From Pelagihabitans sp947500445 (GTDB lineage: Bacteria > Bacteroidota > Bacteroidia > Flavobacteriales > Flavobacteriaceae), in contig NZ_JBNGOP010000028.1 in assembly GCF_050589625.1 (NCBI RefSeq), positions 7,056 to 71,055 of the forward strand: a DNA stretch of 64,000 bases. The letters run 5' to 3'. The translations under genes and the position numbers were made by a program. Shown here piece after piece: positions 1 through 8,621 of the stretch. The notes beneath the pieces are model-generated. The model had not been told where the DNA came from, made no database searches, and saw nothing but the letters and a program-made list of their open reading frames with translations. Numbering within the stretch: position 1 is the first letter of the stretch; each line of letters starts with the position of its first letter.

Positions 1-2
1 TC

Positions 3-620
3 AAAAAAGATCAAGGGAAGAGCTATACCTTGGTGTTACGCAAAATAAAAGCTCAAAAAAATGAATTTCGCGGCAAAAACATAGCGCCGGATTCCCTTGC
101 GACGGTATTCACAAACGCTTTACTGAATAGAGTCCTCCCTTTTTGGGAAGGTACCGAATGGTCATTTGAAGGATATACCGCCGTTCCAAAAAAAGGAAAA
201 ATAGCCTGCGGTTATTTTGTATCTACCACTTTGAGAGATGTTGGAATCAATCTAAACCGATATCGGCTGGCACAGTTGTCACCAATTGACGAAGCCAAGA
301 ACTTGGCTTTACAAAAGGAAGTTATCACGGTAACCGAAAATTCCGTCGAAAAAAGCATTGCCAGCATCAACGATACACTTAAAAATGGAATCCATTTCAT
401 CGGTTTCGACACCAGTCATGTTGGGTATCTTTTAAAACAAAACGAACAGTCCTACATCATTCACTCCAACTATATCAATTCCGAAGGGGTAATAATCGAA
501 AAAATTGAAGAATCTCCCGTTTTTAGTTCTTACGACAGATTTTACCTTGTGGAAATCAGCACGAACGGGCGTATTTTACAGCACTGGGTAAACGGGACGG
601 AACTGGTCATTTCAAATTAA
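3..620 (+). CDS. Partial protein, possibly NlpC/P60-like (cysteine peptidase fold)
   Basis: The frame is open to the left edge of the window, so the N-terminus is missing; a TTG at 30 is the first possible internal start but need not be used. About 205 residues are visible. A cysteine in an ACGYFVSTTLRD helix-like segment, followed about 90 residues later by SHVGYLL and then a HSNY histidine, resembles the Cys...His...polar order of NlpC/P60-type amidases. That family assignment is inference from motif order only. No membrane segment is visible in the remaining part. It is followed by a 140 bp gap and another orphan protein. Confidence 0.6.
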   Translation, partial: KKDQGKSYTLVLRKIKAQKNEFRGKNIAPDSLATVFTNALLNRVLPFWEGTEWSFEGYTAVPKKGKIACGYFVSTTLRDVGINLNRYRLAQLSPIDEAKNLALQKEVITVTENSVEKSIASINDTLKNGIHFIGFDTSHVGYLLKQNEQSYIIHSNYINSEGVIIEKIEESPVFSSYDRFYLVEISTNGRILQHWVNGTELVISN

Positions 621-762
621 ACGTAATCGCGTAACCCGAAAATAAATGGTTCGGGGCAGATGAACCCATATCATGTCCAAATTAGGATTCTTGAGTATAT
701 CCATCATGGAATCCAAGTTTTTTGGTATCTTGTTGTAGCGAAGAAAGCGTTAGGCTTGCTTT

Positions 763-1557
763 TTGAATGTCAAAATCGCGTCCGACCTACCCCTCCTTTT
801 ATGTTGTTGCCTTAATACTAAAACAAGGACCGTGCAGATAACACCCTACCCCAAGTTTGAAACGGTATTTGAAAATGATACGCTAAAGGGTATCTTTTAT
901 CCTCTTTGTAAAATTTCGAACTTTGGGCTTGCAGGAGAAAAATCGTTGTTTTTTGTCTCTCACAATGGGATCTGGACCGATGAAAACGTCAAAAACGATT
1001 ACAATCGATCCAATTTCATTTGTTTTGACCTGAAAAATGGGAAGTATTCGTTTAAAGGTGACCTAACCGTTTATCTGGGGCATCGCCACGCTCGGGAGGT
1101 ATTCAACACCCTGGAAACCGATTTTAAAAAGCACGGAAACGACTACTTGTCACAACGGCTGAAAACGGATGACTATAGCGCGAACATAGTGGAAAAATAC
1201 GAAATACAATTTGGGGATTTAGACCCGGAATACTACCTACAGGCCTTTTATGAATTCGCTATCAATAAACTGTCCTTTGAAAAAACCGGTAATTTCGGAG
1301 CTTTTAATGAAATCATAAACGATTGGGGCAAAACGGATAAAAGTCCGATCGTATATGAAGTAAAAGATGGAAACACCTCCGGTTTTGAGGATATTATGGC
1401 CAATCGCGATTACCTTTTTCCAGAGTCATTGAAAATAGATGCCTATGAAAAAATCGGTTATATTGTCGGTCATGAATTTTTCACCGACGGCAACGACACG
1501 TATTTATTGTTCGACGACATGGGAAACACTATCCTTTGTGTCGACCATTATTCCTGA
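763..1557 (+). CDS. Hypothetical protein
   Basis: I do not recognise this ~264-residue protein. It is acidic and rich in aromatic residues, with no clear signal peptide or membrane span, and ends in a segment (FFTDGNDTYLLFDDMGNT) that looks like a beta-rich C-terminus. The start is uncertain: there is only a TTG at 763 or a GTG at 832 in this frame. An ATG at 767 opens a different frame for 24 codons, so a frameshifted N-terminus is possible. The cysteine run near the N-terminus (LLLCCCL) probably lies outside the real coding region if GTG 832 is used. Confidence 0.5.
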   Translation: MNVKIASDLPLLLCCCLNTKTRTVQITPYPKFETVFENDTLKGIFYPLCKISNFGLAGEKSLFFVSHNGIWTDENVKNDYNRSNFICFDLKNGKYSFKGDLTVYLGHRHAREVFNTLETDFKKHGNDYLSQRLKTDDYSANIVEKYEIQFGDLDPEYYLQAFYEFAINKLSFEKTGNFGAFNEIINDWGKTDKSPIVYEVKDGNTSGFEDIMANRDYLFPESLKIDAYEKIGYIVGHEFFTDGNDTYLLFDDMGNTILCVDHYS

Positions 1558-1819
1558 AAAAGTGATGTAAGAATGGGCGGAGCTAAAAATGTTCGGCCTT
1601 TGTACCTTTCAACACCAATTCGAGATTGATTACAGCTTGGCCCCTAATATCCCACCTTTAAGGATAAACCAGAACGATAGTCCCTTCACCAAAAACATCG
1701 AAACTGAACAAACGTTTTTTAACCCAATTCAGTTGCGTCGAAAATGCGAAAAACAGAACTTTGCTCGAACCTTATCAATACCTCCTTTTATTAAACGTGC
1801 GAACGGCATCCATACCCTA

Positions 1820-3157
1820 TTGAAAGCGATACTGGTTATTTTTTATTGGAGTTATTCTCCTGCACAGCAAAATACCAAACTCACCGATTCGGTAACGTTA
1901 AACGCCTACACCCGTAGTTTTGTCAAAGTCGATGCTCCAAAAATCGCCCTCATCGGTATGACGCTGATGGATGGAAGTGGCGATGCGGCCAAAACCGATC
2001 AGACCCTATTGATCGATAACGGAACCATCACGGCCGTTGGAAATACCAAAAACATTGTTATTCCCGAAGACCACCGCAGAATAAACCTTAAAGGAAGTAC
2101 CATTATTCCGGGAATCATCGGTATGCACAACCACATGAGAATTCCCCGCTCCGCAATGCTTTCTACGGCTCCAAAACTCTATCTGGCGGCCGGCGTGACG
2201 ACCATTCAAACGTGTGGAACCGGAAATCCACATGAAGAGGTGGCCATTGCGAATGCCATTGCCAAAGGAGAGCAACCGGGCCCTGAAATCATTAACTCCG
2301 GACCTTATTTTAGCGGTCCCGACGGCAAAACCAACTTTGTGCGGTTTACCAATGAGAAAATGGTCCGAGATACCATTCGATACTGGGGCAAGAAAGGTGT
2401 AAAATGGTTGAAGGTGTACCGCAACACCCGACCGAGCGACCTGAGTGTAATCGTGGATGAGGCGCATAAAAACAATATAAAGGTCACCGGACATCTTTGT
2501 GCGACCACCTACGCCGAAGCTGCCGAAATTGGAATCGATGCCATTGAACATGGTTTTTTACATAGCTACGACCATGCAAGCGGAAAAGAACAGTTCAGTT
2601 GTACGGGAAATACGGATTTCCGGACCACCCTGGATATTGACGACGAGGCGGTGAAAAGCGTGCAGCGCCTATTGATCGACAAGGGTGTGGCACTTGGTTC
2701 TACCCTGGCCATATTCGAAGCCCAGGCAAATGTAACTGCCGATGCAAGAGCTATTGAAGTGATGGCACCCTATCACCAAAACGCGCACTACGAACGTGAA
2801 AAACGGAAACAACAAGCAGGAGCCGACTGGTATTTCAAAAAAGAATGGCTCGGTAAGGCCATGGCCTATGACCGGCAATTTTATAAAATGGGAGGCCTGT
2901 TGGTCGCCGGCCTCGATCCCGGGCTGCATAACATGCCGGGGTTTGGCGACCAAAAAAACTACGAGCTGTTCCTTAAAGCAGGTTTTTTACCAGAAGAGGC
3001 CATACAGGTAATGACCGCCAACGGTGCAACGTTGATGGGTAGGAGCGATATCGGTTTGATCGCGAAAGGAAAAACCGCAAACCTGGTTGTGCTGGACGGT
3101 GACTTGCAAAACGATCCAAAAAGTAACAACAGTGTTCAAAAACGGAATCGGCTATGA
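1820..3157 (+). CDS. Amidohydrolase family protein, secreted (frame broken near its 3' end)
   Basis: Metal-dependent hydrolase of the imidazolonepropionase/prolidase-like amidohydrolase group. An N-terminal beta segment (TLLIDNGTITAVG) leads to the HxH metal site in GIIGMHNHM; later come VTGHL, an IEHG histidine, the AGLDPG aspartate region and the closing ANLVVLDGD strand. The start chosen is TTG 1820, because it gives a short signal peptide (KAILVIFYWSYSPAQQ); an in-frame ATG at 1589 would add 77 unconvincing residues. The expected C-terminal ending (VFKNGIGYDPEKLI) lies in another frame: an A5 run at 3118-3122 appears to carry one extra A, producing the early stop. The gene is either a pseudogene, a sequencing error or phase-variable; substrate unknown. 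Confidence 0.72.
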   Translation: MKAILVIFYWSYSPAQQNTKLTDSVTLNAYTRSFVKVDAPKIALIGMTLMDGSGDAAKTDQTLLIDNGTITAVGNTKNIVIPEDHRRINLKGSTIIPGIIGMHNHMRIPRSAMLSTAPKLYLAAGVTTIQTCGTGNPHEEVAIANAIAKGEQPGPEIINSGPYFSGPDGKTNFVRFTNEKMVRDTIRYWGKKGVKWLKVYRNTRPSDLSVIVDEAHKNNIKVTGHLCATTYAEAAEIGIDAIEHGFLHSYDHASGKEQFSCTGNTDFRTTLDIDDEAVKSVQRLLIDKGVALGSTLAIFEAQANVTADARAIEVMAPYHQNAHYEREKRKQQAGADWYFKKEWLGKAMAYDRQFYKMGGLLVAGLDPGLHNMPGFGDQKNYELFLKAGFLPEEAIQVMTANGATLMGRSDIGLIAKGKTANLVVLDGDLQNDPKSNNSVQKRNRL

Positions 3158-4064
3158 CCCCGAAAAGCTGATCCGTTCCTTGAGGGGAAATGTGGGGTCG
3201 GTAAATGACGACCTCATGACTTATTTTGGTCAAAAAGAACCAACGGAAACCCCGGAACTGTTCGCTCCCGAACTCGTTTCACGATCCGACAGACATGAGT
3301 TTGGCTGTACGTTTTCAAAAGATGCCGACGCGTTTTATTTTGGAGTGGATAACAATGGGATTATGGAAATCCACTATTCCAAATTGGCGAAAGGGGTTTG
3401 GTCCCCACAAAAAAAACTTTTTGAATCGGATAGCGTCAGTTACAACGATCCCATGTTTTCTCCAGACGAAAAAAGACTCTACTTCATATCCGACCGTGCC
3501 CTTAACAAAGAAGCAGTAAAAGATGACATCGACATCTGGTATGTAGAGCGGAAAAACAAGGAGTCGGCATGGTCCGCTCCGATCAATTTAGGAGCTCCCG
3601 TCAATAGTGAAAGAAATGAATATTACGCTTCTTTTACTAGCGAAGGCACACTATACTTTGCATCAAAAAGTAACTCGGAAAATGCGCCGCGATACGCGTT
3701 CGACATCTACAGCGCAGCATATAAAAACGGACGGTTCCTTAACCCGACAATGCTCCCGGAAACCATCAATATGAACCGGTACGAAGCCGACGTTTTCATC
3801 GCTCCCGACGACTCCTACATGATTTTCTGCTCCATTCGGAAAAATGGTCTGGGACAAGGCGATCTCTACATCAGTTTTAAGGACGGGAAAGGCCAATGGA
3901 CAGCGGCCGTAAATATGGGCAGCGACATCAATACCGAAAAGCACGAGCTCTGTCCTTTCGTCAGCACGGACGGGAAATACCTGTTCTACACCAGTAATCA
4001 GGACATCTATTGGGTAAGCACGAATATATTGGAACGTTACAGACCGAAAAAAGAAGGGCAGTAG
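3087..4064 (+). CDS. PD40/TolB-like beta-propeller protein, frame-continuous with the amidohydrolase C-terminus
   Basis: From about residue 45 onward the protein carries WD40-like PD40 repeats: FSPDEKRLYFISD, FTSEGTLYFAS, IAPDDSYMIFCS and VSTDGKYLFYTS. These blades are typical of periplasmic beta-propellers. The first ~37 residues are not propeller: they read VFKNGIGYDPEKLIRSLRG, the standard tail of the upstream amidohydrolase. The authentic product may therefore be one fused amidohydrolase-propeller protein, separated here by the frameshift at 3118-3122. No independent signal peptide or convincing start codon precedes the propeller, which supports the fusion reading. The start given (TTG 3087) is only the first available codon. 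Confidence 0.65.
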   Translation: MCWTVTCKTIQKVTTVFKNGIGYDPEKLIRSLRGNVGSVNDDLMTYFGQKEPTETPELFAPELVSRSDRHEFGCTFSKDADAFYFGVDNNGIMEIHYSKLAKGVWSPQKKLFESDSVSYNDPMFSPDEKRLYFISDRALNKEAVKDDIDIWYVERKNKESAWSAPINLGAPVNSERNEYYASFTSEGTLYFASKSNSENAPRYAFDIYSAAYKNGRFLNPTMLPETINMNRYEADVFIAPDDSYMIFCSIRKNGLGQGDLYISFKDGKGQWTAAVNMGSDINTEKHELCPFVSTDGKYLFYTSNQDIYWVSTNILERYRPKKEGQ

Positions 4065-4234
4065 CATAGCGCCAACCGTTTAGGCGACACCTCCGATACG
4101 CGGCAACAAGGTATTCGATACGTTTTATTTTGAGGTACGTTGCACCGAAACGTTTGTAATCCTTAACTTTAACATGGTTTCTGCGTTAGCACTTTATCGT
4201 GAGAGTCGAAACTGCAATAAATCGAAATCAAAAA

Positions 4235-4861
4235 ATGAAAAAACGTTGGACGGTAATTCTCGGGATACTATTTTTCTGTAGCTGTGCGCCCAAAGTATTT
4301 AAAGCGAAATGGACCAAGGAAGTTGCCCCGGAGCGTTACACCGCTCGTTTTGAAACGACCAAAGGAAGTTTTGACGTAGCGGTCACCCGTAAATACTCCC
4401 CAAAAGCAGCGGACCGTTTTTACCAATTGGTAAAACACCATTGCTTTGATAATGCCATTTTTTATAGGGTATACCCCGATTTTGTAGCCCAATTCGGTTC
4501 CAGTGACACCATAACATATCAAAAATGGAGTTCCCATAAGGTACCGGACGAAAAAGTAGTCCAGGCTAACAAAAAAGGAACGCTTAGTTTTGCAAGGAGC
4601 GGCAAAGAGACCAGGACTACCGATCTTTTTATCAATTTAAAAGACAATACCCATCTCGATACAATAACGTACGAGGGAGTTACCGGATTTCCCTCTTTTG
4701 GGGTAGTTACCCAAGGCATGTCCGTAGTTGAAGCGCTCCATTCGGAGCATGCCGATACCACAATGGACACCCTCGACCTAATGTACTCGAATAGGGAAGC
4801 ATTTATGGATCGTTTCCCGTCCTTGGACCTCATCGAACAAATCCGTTTGATTCAAGATTAA
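4235..4861 (+). CDS. Cyclophilin-type peptidyl-prolyl isomerase, lipoprotein
   Basis: A 208-residue cyclophilin. ATG 4235 is chosen over GTG 4199 because it gives a clean lipoprotein signal (MKKRWTVILGILFFCSC) with two adjacent candidate lipid cysteines. The fold motifs are present: RFETTKGSF, FYRVYPDFVAQFG (the catalytic arginine position), GTLSFAR and DLFINLKDNTHLD, followed by a GVTGFPSFGVVTQG strand. The family catalyses proline cis-trans isomerisation; with a lipid anchor it would help fold periplasmic or surface proteins. The QG glutamine usual after the catalytic strand is replaced by FG. It stands alone between orphan genes. Directly after the stop the same frame continues as a short cysteine-rich stretch (see findings). 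Confidence 0.85.
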   Translation: MKKRWTVILGILFFCSCAPKVFKAKWTKEVAPERYTARFETTKGSFDVAVTRKYSPKAADRFYQLVKHHCFDNAIFYRVYPDFVAQFGSSDTITYQKWSSHKVPDEKVVQANKKGTLSFARSGKETRTTDLFINLKDNTHLDTITYEGVTGFPSFGVVTQGMSVVEALHSEHADTTMDTLDLMYSNREAFMDRFPSLDLIEQIRLIQD

Positions 4862-5054
4862 GATGCAACGAAGTACTGCAGCAGTTGCGGTACCCCAAAA
4901 CCAGGCTATTGTTTGGCGGTGACCTAAAAAACAAAAGAGAATGATAGTAGCATGGTGCTGACCGCTTCTCTAAAAGAGATTTCAAATGGAACACCGTACC
5001 GCTTGATATTGAAATGATTTATGGATACCCGTAAAGGATGAAATGTAATCGACC

Positions 5055-5801
5055 ATGAGAAACAACAAAAAAATAACCCAACTTTATCTTGTGGTGCTGG
5101 CATTGTTTGTGCTACACCCCGCTTTAGCGCAAGGAGACGATAACTATTCGGATATGTTGCTGACCGATTCTTTTAAACTATACCGAGAAGCCGATTTTGA
5201 AATGGCCTATCATATTTTTCCATTTCTTAAAGAACGGTTTCTGGAACAACTGGAAGATAGCACAAGCTTTGCCAACCCATACCAGGGGTTATCGGAATAC
5301 ATGGGCATATTACGATCCTCCGATAGCCTAGTGCGAACGTATTCGTGGAGCGAACGCGATTCCGGCTGTTGCCATTCCTCGGAAACCTATGCCCAGTTTA
5401 AAACAACCTCCGGAGTCATCAAATATGTGGATCTGGAAGCTATGGAAAATGATGCCGGGGAAGTATTTATTACCGATCTTCAAAAAATAACCATTTCAAA
5501 AAAGCCCTATTATCTTATTCTAGGCAATGGAACCTGTTGCGGAGGCAAACATTATAGTACCGCTAGGGTGTACGAAATCACCAAGGATAGCTTACGCCGG
5601 TGCGAGGCGGTATTTAATGAAGATGCCGAGATTTATGCCGGGGCGAACCGAGGGCAACGCATTGGATTGTCCTATGACCCCGAAACGGAGACCCTTTCGC
5701 ACAACGGTTACAAAATGGATGAGGAAACCGGTTTTTACGACCGGGAAAAAACAGTGGTCCAATGGAAACTTACTAAAAACGGATTTCGAAAAATGAAATG
5801 A
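5055..5801 (+). CDS. Hypothetical secreted protein
   Basis: A 248-residue protein with a standard signal peptide ending at HPALAQ. I do not recognise the mature domain. It contains two Cys-Cys pairs, SGCCHSSET and NGTCCGGKHYS, about 60 residues apart; these could be metal ligands or disulfides. The C-terminal half is beta-rich (ARVYEITKDSLRRCEAVF, SYDPETETLSHNGYKM). Start is the only ATG before the signal peptide. It has no operon partner; the downstream small membrane protein is 133 bp away on the same strand. Confidence 0.7.
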   Translation: MRNNKKITQLYLVVLALFVLHPALAQGDDNYSDMLLTDSFKLYREADFEMAYHIFPFLKERFLEQLEDSTSFANPYQGLSEYMGILRSSDSLVRTYSWSERDSGCCHSSETYAQFKTTSGVIKYVDLEAMENDAGEVFITDLQKITISKKPYYLILGNGTCCGGKHYSTARVYEITKDSLRRCEAVFNEDAEIYAGANRGQRIGLSYDPETETLSHNGYKMDEETGFYDREKTVVQWKLTKNGFRKMK

Positions 5802-5934
5802 ATTGGGGCATTAAGAACATGAATATCAAGGAGGCAAAACAACCTTTCGTGCTATTGCAAAGCAAAAATGGGAAAAGAAAAAAATGGCGAAATTAGATGG
5901 CCATTTTAAAGGTAAATTGGAATAACACATTTAT

Positions 5935-6183
5935 ATGAGGCGTAAAATGGTATTTGTTATATCCTTGCTGCTGTTGGGACTCGTCTCCAAGCTATGGATA
6001 GGAATCTACACGGATGACGAGTTTGATGAAAAGCATGTTTTCATCAAACATCGGCCTATATGGAAGACCTTTTTTTATTCCCCCCGAGGTATGCGCGACC
6101 TTGAAACATCAAAAATGCCGTTGGATCAACAAAACGAACAAAAATTGTTTGACGAATTTATAGTACAAGAACGAACGCCTTGA
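5935..6183 (+). CDS. Small hypothetical membrane-anchored protein
   Basis: An 82-residue ORF starting at ATG 5935 with one strong N-terminal hydrophobic segment (MVFVISLLLLGLVSKLWIGI) preceded by RRK, followed by a polar, charged tail. This is compatible with a signal anchor and an outside C-terminal domain. No family recognised. It is intact and codon use looks normal for the window, but there is no neighbour link beyond orientation. Confidence 0.5.
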   Translation: MRRKMVFVISLLLLGLVSKLWIGIYTDDEFDEKHVFIKHRPIWKTFFYSPRGMRDLETSKMPLDQQNEQKLFDEFIVQERTP

Positions 6184-6424
6184 AAGGGTCAAAAGTTAAA
6201 AATCACAAAAACAGCTGTTTGTAACTTTTGGTTTAACCTATCTTGTGAACCATAGGGGCCAAAAGCTTCGGCTTTAACAACTTCATTTTCGTTATTTTAT
6301 AGTACCACGAAAAAATTGAAACCGGTGTTCGCCTTTAAGTGTTTTTAAAAAAACCTCCGCGGCTGGTCCATTATAACTTTCATATTGAATACACTACCTT
6401 CTTATAAGCCCTTAATGAAATCAC

Positions 6425-7018
6425 ATGAAAAAAGTAGTACTCTTATTGGTTACATCGATAGCGTACAACGCAAACGGAATTGCTCAAAAAGCAAACCCCG
6501 AATTCGAAAATTTTATCCGAACCGAACTGACCGCAGGGAACCATACCTTTTCAATCATGACCAACCAAGTAATTTCAAAGACTTGGGAAAAAACCAGAGG
6601 TACCGAACAAAATGAAAACATACAGGATACCGATTTTAATGAAGACAAACCTATTTTAGCGTTCAGGTCGTCGGGGACGATTCAATTAAACATAACACAT
6701 ACCGATAGCCTTTGTGTTATCCGTCCCGTTGAAAACAGTTTTTTTCCATCAATCGATATCGATCTTAAATCGCGCGACCTTAAGCTGAACGATCAGCTTA
6801 TTACAAACGGAAAGGAAGTCGTTATCGATAACAAGAACAATGTATTTAAAAGTGAATGGAGTGGTTACCAATGGCGTTTGTCGAAAACGTCCCTAGCAAA
6901 CAAGGTTCAACCTAGGGCTACTTTTGGCAAGTTAGAAACAAATAACAACATTTACATTGAAGTTTTATGGATAGAAAATGGTAAAAAAACACATTACCGC
7001 CTACTTGACCGCCAGTGA
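6425..7018 (+). CDS. Hypothetical secreted protein
   Basis: A 197-residue protein with signal peptide MKKVVLLLVTSIAYNANGIAQ. The mature part is beta-rich and polar with a single cysteine (TDSLCVIRP) and repeated basic/acidic strands (DIDLKSRDLKLND, KEVVIDNKNNVF). No family recognised. The 241 bp upstream contain no other gene. It is followed 61 bp downstream by a small lipoprotein gene on the same strand, which could share its transcript. Confidence 0.65.
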   Translation: MKKVVLLLVTSIAYNANGIAQKANPEFENFIRTELTAGNHTFSIMTNQVISKTWEKTRGTEQNENIQDTDFNEDKPILAFRSSGTIQLNITHTDSLCVIRPVENSFFPSIDIDLKSRDLKLNDQLITNGKEVVIDNKNNVFKSEWSGYQWRLSKTSLANKVQPRATFGKLETNNNIYIEVLWIENGKKTHYRLLDRQ

Positions 7019-7079
7019 TATAAACTACTTACCAATACGACCGAACCGAAAAATATAAGAATTGACAAATACCGTCTAC

Positions 7080-7454
7080 ATGATCAAAAACCTAGTTCTC
7101 TTTCTTACACCCTTCATGCTGTGTTCCTGCTTTTTCGGAAAGGGAAACGGAATCGAAATGAAAATTAAAAATGATTGTGAAACGACAATAACGGAAGTAC
7201 GGTTCACCACCACTGAAAAGTTAGAGACCATATACATTGCCGAACTGGAACCGAATGAAGCAGTGTCCCAGTTTTTGCCCATGGCCAGCAATAAAATGGA
7301 TGGGGCGTACCTGCTTAGCTATACCCGTGCAAACGGCAAAAAAGAAACTATTGAAAGGGGGTATTATACCAACGGTGCTGCCTTGGACCGTTGGATAAAA
7401 TTTACCATAGCACAGGATACTGTTTTGGTCGACTTTGATGGTCCCGTACATTAA
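7080..7454 (+). CDS. Small hypothetical lipoprotein
   Basis: A 124-residue lipoprotein. ATG 7080 is chosen over an upstream TTG at 7062 because MIKNLVLFLTPFMLCSC is a complete lipoprotein signal peptide with a lipobox ending at the first or second cysteine. The mature domain is one predicted beta sandwich-like stretch (MKIKNDCETTITEVRFTT ... IKFTIAQDTVLVDFDG). No known family. Same strand as the preceding secreted protein and perhaps cotranscribed. Confidence 0.65.
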   Translation: MIKNLVLFLTPFMLCSCFFGKGNGIEMKIKNDCETTITEVRFTTTEKLETIYIAELEPNEAVSQFLPMASNKMDGAYLLSYTRANGKKETIERGYYTNGAALDRWIKFTIAQDTVLVDFDGPVH

Positions 7455-7715
7455 ACCTGTTCTTGAATCTTACACCAATTACTTATCAAAAATGATATAC
7501 GGGCTAAAGTAAAGCTTCGGTAGATTGGTATTAACGTAAAAAACGGTATTCCTAAAATATGCCAAACAGAAGTTAAAGCGTCAATCCCATTCGTTTTGAA
7601 CAATGGGTTTTAAGTACATTAGCGTATACTGGAAAACACCTTTGCGGTGCCACAGACCCCGTAATTCAATGACTCTTATACTATGATAATCGAGTACCGT
7701 TAACAACACCACCTA
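7455..7715. other. Gene-free stretch
   Basis: I see no coding frame here. A short inverted repeat (CCCATT ... AATGGG, about 7588-7608) is present without a following T-run, so it is not a convincing terminator. Confidence 0.4.
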
Positions 7716-7787
7716 ATGAAAAACCTTGGGCTGATTCTTCTTTTATTACTGAAGTGGCTTAAACTTTTTGTTTGGAACCGAAAATGA
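7716..7787 (+). pseudogene. 5' fragment of an interrupted lipoprotein gene (signal peptide only)
   Basis: ATG 7716 opens MKNLGLILLLLL, a lipoprotein-type signal peptide, which then runs into the left end of an inverted-repeat element at about 7750 and stops at 7785-7787. On the far side of the element, at 7907, a frame opens with TSISGCKEQTG, i.e. a lipobox and lipid cysteine, and continues into the ASCH domain at 7979. Joined, the two pieces make an ordinary lipoprotein N-terminus. So this is the detached start of the ASCH gene. Confidence 0.7.
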
Positions 7788-7912
7788 AGGCTTTTGCAGC
7801 CTGATGAAGTCATTTTTTAATGGCATAGCCTTAGCTACGGTATTCAAAAATGGCAAAGTCAGGGTTCAAAATGCGAAATTTGTAGGTAAAAGAAAAAGTT
7901 TAAACCACTTCA
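7750..7912. repeat. MITE-like inverted-repeat element (copy A) inside a lipoprotein gene
   Basis: The ends are inverted copies of about 24 bp: TGAAGTGGCTTAAACTTTTT on the left and the reverse complement TGAAGTGGTTTAAACTTTTT on the right. The interior holds the core GCATAGCCTTAGCTACGG, also found (reversed) in the element at 24675-24885. No coding capacity. A target-site duplication cannot be resolved with certainty. Its ends differ from the other copies, so it may be a related subfamily sharing the core. Confidence 0.65.
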
Positions 7913-7978
7913 ATATCCGGTTGTAAGGAACAAACCGGAAAGGAAACGGAAAAACAAACCGATACCACCGCAAGCGCC

Positions 7979-8428
7979 ATGTGGGCGAATTTCATCGCAT
8001 CACACCCCAAATTCAAAGAAGCGGAACTCCCGGAGGCTTTTTATTTCCATGATAATGAAAAGGATGCGGACCGATTAGCCTCCTTGGTCGTCAACGGAAA
8101 AAAACGGGCCAGCTCTGGACTCTATGTTTGGTATGAGGAAGCCAATGCCGATTTGCCCATGATCGGGACCAAGAGCATCGTAACCGACTTTGACGGCACC
8201 GCTCGGGCCATTATAGAAATTAAAAAAGTGGATACCATTCCCTTCAATAAAATTAGCGGCACCTATGCCGAAATGGACATGGGTACTTCCATCGCCCCTT
8301 TACAAAAATGGAAAAAAGCGCATTGGACTTTTTTTAAAGGCGCGTTGGAACAAAGTGGTGCCCAGGCCTCTGAAGAAATGTTGGTGGTCTGTGAAACCTT
8401 TGAGAAAATATGGCCGAAAGACGAGTGA
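7979..8428 (+). CDS. ASCH-domain protein (3' part of an interrupted lipoprotein gene)
   Basis: Residues 20-149 match an ASCH-type (PUA-like fold) protein: FHDNEKDADRLASLVVNGKK, ASSGLYVWYEEANADLP, IGTKSIVTDFDGTARAII, then WKKAHWTFF and the closing EEMLVVCETFEKIWP. ASCH domains are thought to bind RNA or nucleotide-like ligands, but this one was apparently exported: the codons just upstream of ATG 7979 read in frame as GCKEQTGKETEKQTDTT, a typical post-lipobox linker. Without the signal peptide the product, if made, would stay in the cytoplasm. The gene is probably inactive or altered in location. Confidence 0.75.
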   Translation: MWANFIASHPKFKEAELPEAFYFHDNEKDADRLASLVVNGKKRASSGLYVWYEEANADLPMIGTKSIVTDFDGTARAIIEIKKVDTIPFNKISGTYAEMDMGTSIAPLQKWKKAHWTFFKGALEQSGAQASEEMLVVCETFEKIWPKDE

Positions 8429-8465
8429 GCTACTTCCCTTGCTTAGCGATTACATACTTCATTTA

Positions 8466-8617
8466 ATACCATTTTTGCTTTAAAATTACCCAAATAAAAA
8501 GCAGTCATTTTTTGTTTGGACGAAAAAAAAATCCAAGCATAACACCATTTCTGGTGTGAAACTACACAAATAAAAACCAGGGATTTTTAATGGAGAATTT
8601 TAAGGTAGAAATGGTAT
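8466..8617. repeat. MITE-like inverted-repeat element (copy B)
   Basis: The left end ATACCATTTTTGCTTTAAAA and the right end, as reverse complement ATACCATTTCTACCTTAAAA, form an inverted repeat of about 26 bp. The left-end module (ACCATTT...ACCCAAATAAAAAGC) recurs inside the element at about 8541-8577, suggesting a nested or duplicated copy. The right end finishes five bases from the stop codon of the minus-strand SDR gene. Confidence 0.7.
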
Positions 8618-8621
8618 ACCT

